This document shows positions 6,694 to 9,971 of a stretch of 9,971 bases of DNA, one piece after another. Source of the DNA: JASHVB01 sp036489395 (lineage in GTDB: Bacteria > Pseudomonadota > Alphaproteobacteria > Acetobacterales > Acetobacteraceae); assembly GCA_036489395.1 (NCBI GenBank), contig DASXFW010000268.1, forward strand, positions 1 to 9,971, read 5' to 3'. Below the pieces are notes generated by a model. It was given only the letters and a program-made list of their open reading frames with translations. It made no database searches and was not told the DNA's origin. Positions within the stretch are counted from its first letter, which is position 1, and each line of letters begins with the position of its first letter. The position numbers were made by a program, and so were the translations under genes.

Positions 6694-7019
6694 ACTTGTT
6701 CATTCAGGCCGCGGCGGAGGAGGACATACTCCGCCAGGTCGAGTGGTACGCAGAGCAGGGTCTGCCGCATATCGCCGAACGGTTCCACGGCGCGGTCATG
6801 GATGCCATCGACCGAATATGCGACATGCCTGAGGCGGGGCCGCAGCGACCTACCCGCAATCGGCGGCTCGCCGGATTGAGGGCTTGGCCGGTCAAGGGTT
6901 TCGACGAGTTCTGGATCTACTACCTGGTCCGCCGCGATGTGCTGACGATCGCCCGAGTCCTTCACAGCAAACGCGACGTGGCCTCGATTCTCCGGGATCA
7001 GGCGGTCGATGAGCCATGA
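6690..7019 (+). CDS. parE: ParE/RelE-superfamily toxin
   Basis: This is a 109-residue ParE-type toxin. Known ParE proteins poison DNA gyrase, while RelE relatives cut mRNA; the sequence suits ParE better. The N-terminal strand MNLFIQAAAEEDILRQVEWY leads into two helices (about 8-45), followed by the beta-sheet region with RRLAGLRAWPVKGFDEFWIY (58-77) and the family's C-terminal strand TIARVLHSKRDVASIL (86-101). The RVLHxxRD pattern is very typical of ParE. The GTG start at 6690 overlaps the parD stop in GTGA, implying translational coupling; a start further downstream would remove the first strand. All conserved parts are present, so the toxin looks intact. Both genes of the pair use GTG starts. 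Confidence 0.88.
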   Translation: MNLFIQAAAEEDILRQVEWYAEQGLPHIAERFHGAVMDAIDRICDMPEAGPQRPTRNRRLAGLRAWPVKGFDEFWIYYLVRRDVLTIARVLHSKRDVASILRDQAVDEP

Positions 7020-7091
7020 CCGCCGCCGCCCCTCCCAGCGACTCGGCCCGCATGCTACAGAACCCGCCATGCAGCACACCCGGCGCCCGTC

Positions 7092-8396
7092 ATGAACGAA
7101 CACAGCCCCACCGCCAGCCTGGACCGCTTCTTCAGCGCCCCGTTGGCGGAGACCGATCCCGAACTCGTCGCTGCCATCGGCGCCGAGCTGCACCGCCAGC
7201 AGGACGGCATCGAGCTGATCGCCAGCGAGAACCTGGTCTCCGCCGCCGTGCTGGAGGCCCAGGGTTCGGTGCTGACGAACAAATACGCCGAGGGCTACCC
7301 CGGCCGCCGCTACTACGGCGGCTGCGTCTATGTGGACGTGGCGGAGCAACTCGCCATCGACCGGGCGAAGCAGTTGTTCCGCTGCGACTTCGCCAACGTC
7401 CAGCCGCACTCCGGCGCGCAGGCCAACCAGGCGGTGTTCCTGGCGCTTCTGCAACCGGGCGACACGGTGCTGGGCATGAGCCTCGCCGCCGGCGGCCACC
7501 TGACGCACGGCGCTCCACCGAACCTGTCCGGCAAGTGGTTCCACGCGGTGCAGTATGGCGTGCGCCGGGAAGACGGCGTGCTGGACTACGACGAAATGGA
7601 GCGCCTGGCGCGCGAGCACCGCCCCAGGCTGATCATCGCCGGCGGCTCCGCCTATCCGCGCTTCATCGACTTCCCGCGCTTCCGCCGGATCGCGGACGAG
7701 GTCGGCGCGTATTTCATGGTGGATATGGCGCATTTCGCTGGCCTGGTGGCGGCGGAGGTGTTCCCCTCGCCGCTGCCGCACGCCCACGTCACCACCACCA
7801 CCACGCACAAGACACTGCGCGGTCCGCGCGGCGGCATGATCCTCGCCAACGACCCGGAGCTCGGCCGCAAGATCAACAGCGCCGTATTCCCCGGCCTGCA
7901 AGGCGGCCCGCTGATGCACGTCATCGCCGGCAAGGCCGCCGCGTTCGCCGAGGCGCTGCGCCCGGAGTTCCGCGCCTACCAGAAGGCGGTGGTGGACAAC
8001 GCCCGTGTGCTGGCGGAGACGCTGATCCAGCGCGGCGTCGCGATCGTGACCGGCGGCACCGACTGCCATCTGATGCTCGCCGACCTGCGGCCGAAGCGCG
8101 TCACCGGCAAGGCAGCCGAGGCCAGCCTGGAGCGCGCCCACATCACCGCCAACAAGAACGCCATCCCGTTCGATCCGGAGAAGCCCACGGTCACGTCGGG
8201 CGTCCGCCTCGGCTCGCCTGCGGCCACCACGCGCGGCTTCGGCGCGGCCGAATTCCGCCAGGTGGGGGAGATGATCGACACGGTGCTGGAGGGCCTGTCG
8301 CGGTCCAACGACGGCAGCAACGACGCGGCCGAGAAAGCGGTGGCGGCGCAGGTCCAGGCGCTGTGCGCGCGCTTCCCGATCTATCGCGGAGGCTGA
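7092..8396 (+). CDS. glyA: Serine hydroxymethyltransferase
   Basis: This 434-residue PLP-dependent cytoplasmic enzyme interconverts serine and glycine while loading tetrahydrofolate with a one-carbon unit, the main source of carbon for thymidylate, purines and methionine. Visible residues: the N-terminal ELIASENLVS (around 40) and YPGRRYYGG (about 69-77); PHSGAQANQAVF with the cofactor-phosphate loop; MVDMAHFAGL, in which D211 contacts the PLP ring and H214 follows; and the Schiff-base lysine K240 in TTTTTHKTLRGPRGG. The C-terminal domain contains NAIPFDPEKP and VRLGSPAATTRGF (substrate-carboxylate arginine). Length is normal. The ATG at 7092 has only a weak ribosome-binding site, but no in-frame upstream start fits better. 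It follows parE by 72 nt and is followed by nrdR after 3 nt, the usual alphaproteobacterial pairing. Confidence 0.98.
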   Translation: MNEHSPTASLDRFFSAPLAETDPELVAAIGAELHRQQDGIELIASENLVSAAVLEAQGSVLTNKYAEGYPGRRYYGGCVYVDVAEQLAIDRAKQLFRCDFANVQPHSGAQANQAVFLALLQPGDTVLGMSLAAGGHLTHGAPPNLSGKWFHAVQYGVRREDGVLDYDEMERLAREHRPRLIIAGGSAYPRFIDFPRFRRIADEVGAYFMVDMAHFAGLVAAEVFPSPLPHAHVTTTTTHKTLRGPRGGMILANDPELGRKINSAVFPGLQGGPLMHVIAGKAAAFAEALRPEFRAYQKAVVDNARVLAETLIQRGVAIVTGGTDCHLMLADLRPKRVTGKAAEASLERAHITANKNAIPFDPEKPTVTSGVRLGSPAATTRGFGAAEFRQVGEMIDTVLEGLSRSNDGSNDAAEKAVAAQVQALCARFPIYRGG

Positions 8397-8399
8397 GCG

Positions 8400-8855
8400 A
8401 TGCGCTGTCCGTTCTGCGGCAACGAGGACACGCAGGTGAAGGACAGCCGCCCGTCGGAAGACGGCGCCGCGATCCGCCGCCGCCGCTTCTGCCCGCATTG
8501 CGGCCAGCGTTTCACGACGATCGAGCGCACCCAGTTACGCGAGCTGACCGTGCTGAAGTCGGACGGCCGCCGCGTGGTGTTCGACCGCGATAAGCTGGCG
8601 CGCTCGATCCGCACCGCGCTGAACAAGCGGCCGATCCAGGAGGAGCGCATCGAGCGCATCATCAACTCGATCGTGCGGCAGTTGGAGGCGTCGGGCGAAA
8701 CCGATGTTCCCAGCAAGCAGATCGGCGAGCTGGTGATGGACACGCTGAAGGAGCTCGATCCGGTGGCGTATGTGCGGTTCGCCAGCGTGTACCGGAATTT
8801 CCGCGAGGCGAAGGATTTCGAGGACTTCGTCGGGTCGCTGGGGGAGAACGACTGA
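8400..8855 (+). CDS. nrdR: Transcriptional repressor NrdR
   Basis: This 151-residue repressor controls ribonucleotide reductase genes by binding NrdR boxes in response to ATP/dATP levels. The N-terminal zinc ribbon has its four cysteines in place (C3, C6, C31, C34: MRCPFCG and RFCPHCGQRF), joined by the conserved DSRPSEDG and IRRRR segment. The ATP-cone domain runs from about residue 49 (VLKSDGRRVVFDRDKL) to about 139, ending with DPVAYVRFASVYRNF. Length is normal. The start has GGAGG (8388-8392) 7 nt upstream, lying inside the last codons of glyA, so the two are translated from one transcript. In many alphaproteobacteria nrdR is followed by ribD and other riboflavin genes; here the next gene lies on the opposite strand. 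Confidence 0.98.
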   Translation: MRCPFCGNEDTQVKDSRPSEDGAAIRRRRFCPHCGQRFTTIERTQLRELTVLKSDGRRVVFDRDKLARSIRTALNKRPIQEERIERIINSIVRQLEASGETDVPSKQIGELVMDTLKELDPVAYVRFASVYRNFREAKDFEDFVGSLGEND

Positions 8856-8902
8856 GGCGCCGGCGCTGAACCTGTGCGTTTCGTCTGCCGGCCATCAGCC
8901 TG

Positions 8903-9169
8903 CTACCCGAGGTCCGGCTGGCGCGAACAGGCGGGCAAATCATATTCGTCAAACACGGTTTCGGCGACGGCGTAAGGTGGTCCGTTGAACCATCCTTCGG
9001 CCTCCGCTTCGCCTCGGTTCAGCGTGCGGCACAAAGCGGGAGTTGTGCCGCTGACTTCCACCTCGTCAATCCGAATAGCGACGATCGAGCGCGTGCCGAT
9101 GTCGGTGCAGCGCCATTGCCTCTCGCCGCACCAGAAGGTCTCGCCGATCCGGAATTCCTTGTGCTGCAT
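8903..9169 (-). CDS. Small protein of unknown function, third gene of the MNT-HEPN operon
   Basis: I do not recognise a named family. The 88-residue soluble protein has no signal peptide or membrane segment. It begins with a beta-rich half (FRIGETFWCGERQWRCTDIG, residues 6-25, then SIVAIRIDEVEV) and has a striking motif GWFNGPPYAVAETVFDEYD (59-77). Cysteines are at 14, 21, 47 and 81; C14/C21 and C47/C81 are not in standard zinc-finger spacing. My impression is that proteins with FNGPPYAVAE and FDEYD motifs are widespread in proteobacteria, which I cannot check here. The ATG at 9169 shares its A with the stop of the HEPN gene (TGATG); a GTG at 9172 would give one more residue. There is no Shine-Dalgarno sequence, so translation probably depends on the HEPN gene. 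Its gene end is convergent with nrdR, 47 nt away, with no clear terminator between them. Confidence 0.75.
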   Translation of the reverse strand: MQHKEFRIGETFWCGERQWRCTDIGTRSIVAIRIDEVEVSGTTPALCRTLNRGEAEAEGWFNGPPYAVAETVFDEYDLPACSRQPDLG

Positions 9170-9570
9170 CACGGTTCGTGCCCGGTTGCGCCGACCAGGT
9201 CGGCCATCCTGGCGACAAAGCGCCGCGCGATTTCGATGGCCCTGTGTGCCGATTCAGGCGATACGCCCGCGCCGGGGCCCGCCTCATAATCAGCAACAGC
9301 CTTGAGGTTGTATGCGAAGCCTAGAAACGCCCGCATTTCATGATCGATGGTTGTGTCATGCTTCAGAAGCCGATGCCATTCCGCGCTGACGCCTTTGTGC
9401 GTTTTTGCTGCGCGTCCGGTTCTATCCGAGATCAACGCCTGCGCGGCATGGAACCCGGCAAGGTACGCTGTACGGCTGGCTGCTTCATTGAGAATGACGC
9501 TGAACATGACATCGGCTTCGCCGGGCAATTTGCCGGCCTTGGCGAGGAAGTATCCGGTCTCCGGTGTCAG
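9169..9570 (-). CDS. HEPN-domain protein of an MNT-HEPN module (probable CTG start)
   Basis: This all-helical HEPN protein of 133 residues is partnered with the nucleotidyltransferase upstream. In characterised MNT-HEPN toxin-antitoxin pairs the HEPN protein is the toxin and the MNT protein inactivates it by AMPylation. Family-like stretches are AYLAGFHAAQALI (35-47), THKGV (57-61), EWHRLLK (64-70) and AFLGFAYNLKAVADYEAGPG (81-100). The canonical HEPN ribonuclease motif (Arg, 4-6 residues, His) is not seen at the expected C-terminal helix, where AYNLKAVADY stands instead. Members I recall begin MTPE; here TPETGYFLAKA is preceded by CTG at 9570, which overlaps the upstream stop (CTGA) and has AAGGGA 7 nt upstream. 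I therefore take CTG as the start. The alternative TTG at 9528 gives 119 residues and loses part of the first helix. The 3' end overlaps the next gene by 1 nt. Confidence 0.82.
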   Translation of the reverse strand: MTPETGYFLAKAGKLPGEADVMFSVILNEAASRTAYLAGFHAAQALISDRTGRAAKTHKGVSAEWHRLLKHDTTIDHEMRAFLGFAYNLKAVADYEAGPGAGVSPESAHRAIEIARRFVARMADLVGATGHEP

Positions 9571-9863
9571 AGGTCGATCCCTTCACGGCGGATTTCGCGC
9601 ATCAACGGTGTGCGTTCCTCATAAAAGCCGGCGCGATAGGGCATGGCGTGGACGAACTCGCCCGTCTCTTCGATGATCCTGGTGCTGAGGCCGGTCAACC
9701 GATACAGCTCCGGGTCGCGGATATCCATGTCACGCAAGAACACCGCGACATCGTAGTCGGAATCCCGATGCGCATCGCCACGCGCGCGGGAGCCGTACAG
9801 CACGACACGTTCAAGGCGCGCGCCGTACGTCTCAGAGTCTGACTCGAATCGCCCTGGCAACAT
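9567..9863 (-). CDS. MNT-type minimal nucleotidyltransferase, partner of the HEPN protein
   Basis: This 98-residue nucleotidyltransferase has the complete signature GSX10DXD: G24 and S25 in YGSRARGDA, then D36 and D38 in DSDYDVAVFL, the metal-binding pair. Relatives act as antitoxins that AMPylate their HEPN partner (the MntA-HepT system). The fold core after the motif, with DPELYRLTGLSTRIIEETGE (50-69) and a C-terminal helix MREIRREGIDL, appears whole. The N-terminus before ARLERVVLYGSR is slightly shorter than in relatives I recall, which often have one more helical turn. An in-frame stop just upstream excludes a longer form from the present sequence. The ATG at 9863 has only a weak ribosome-binding site. 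The stop overlaps the HEPN start. Only 27 nt separate it from the upstream reading frame, so its promoter lies in that frame or further upstream. Confidence 0.85.
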   Translation of the reverse strand: MLPGRFESDSETYGARLERVVLYGSRARGDAHRDSDYDVAVFLRDMDIRDPELYRLTGLSTRIIEETGEFVHAMPYRAGFYEERTPLMREIRREGIDL

Positions 9864-9890
9864 GGCATCTCGCTGATTTTGTTGAGAATA

Positions 9891-9971
9891 TCATGCTCTG
9901 GCGGCCGATCGGGCCGGTGCCAGCCGGCGCGACATCAGCTTGACGCTGGCGATGTAAAGCCAGGTCACCGC
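9891..9971 (-). CDS. Partial reading frame at the right edge, possibly a transposase C-terminus
   Basis: The minus-strand frame is open from the window edge to the TGA at 9893-9891 and encodes 26 residues, containing TWLYIASVKLMSRRLAPA and ending in an Ala/Arg-rich tail. The W(L/I)YIASVKL..RRLA pattern resembles the last residues of IS5-like transposases. That is a short match made from memory, and a different protein is possible. It lies 27 nt upstream of the MNT gene in the same direction. I could not identify a terminal inverted repeat in that gap. Confidence 0.35.
   Translation of the reverse strand, partial: AVTWLYIASVKLMSRRLAPARSAARA

Noticed and set aside
7790..7808. ACC trinucleotide run in glyA
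   Set aside because: It encodes the conserved Thr stretch just before the catalytic lysine and is explained by the protein family.
6630..8498. A 622-codon minus-strand open frame antisense to parE, glyA and nrdR
   Set aside because: It crosses three well-supported genes on the other strand and has the composition of a GC-rich antisense shadow.
7016..8593. A 525-codon plus-strand frame overlapping glyA
   Set aside because: It is out of frame with the clear serine hydroxymethyltransferase and is dominated by Arg, Pro and Gly, as expected of a frameshifted shadow.
8857..8866. GCGCCGGCGC palindrome just after the nrdR stop
   Set aside because: It is a loop-less 10-bp palindrome in GC-rich DNA with no T-run; likely chance and unable to act as a simple terminator hairpin.

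Overview
The window is high-GC chromosomal DNA from an alphaproteobacterium, most likely Rhodospirillales and probably Acetobacteraceae-like. This rests on G/C-ending codons throughout, a sucA-sucB (odhA-odhB) pair, a glyA-nrdR pair of the alphaproteobacterial type, and the general look of the proteins. The taxonomic call is inference from protein character; no database was searched.

Layout, left to right. At 1-205 there is no protein gene. On the minus strand a 7-bp hairpin (142-160) is followed by sequence resembling the 5' end of a group II intron (138 down to the window edge), downstream of sucB. From 206 to 4638 the minus strand carries sucB (E2) and sucA (E1) of the 2-oxoglutarate dehydrogenase complex, separated by 188 nt that hold a near-perfect 38-bp inverted repeat. 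The gap at 4639-5063 holds a leader hairpin for sucA and, on the plus strand, what looks like the decayed C-terminal end of a VapC/PIN toxin. An RlmI-like rRNA cytosine methyltransferase lies on the minus strand (5064-6257). Diverging from it on the plus strand are a parD-parE toxin-antitoxin pair (6427-7019), then glyA (serine hydroxymethyltransferase) and nrdR (repressor of ribonucleotide reductase genes). Converging on nrdR from the right is a tight three-gene minus-strand operon: a minimal nucleotidyltransferase (MNT), a HEPN-domain protein and a small conserved-looking protein of unknown function. The window ends inside an open minus-strand reading frame whose last 26 residues resemble a transposase C-terminus.

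How it fits together: the housekeeping genes cover TCA-cycle flux (sucAB), one-carbon supply (glyA), dNTP control (nrdR) and ribosome modification. Between and after them sit accessory elements: one intact ParDE pair, one MNT-HEPN module with a third gene, one PIN-toxin remnant, a possible group II intron and a possible transposase end. The most unusual unit is the MNT-HEPN-third-gene operon. Its genes overlap at both junctions, the HEPN protein lacks the usual HEPN ribonuclease motif, and the third protein has no function I can name.
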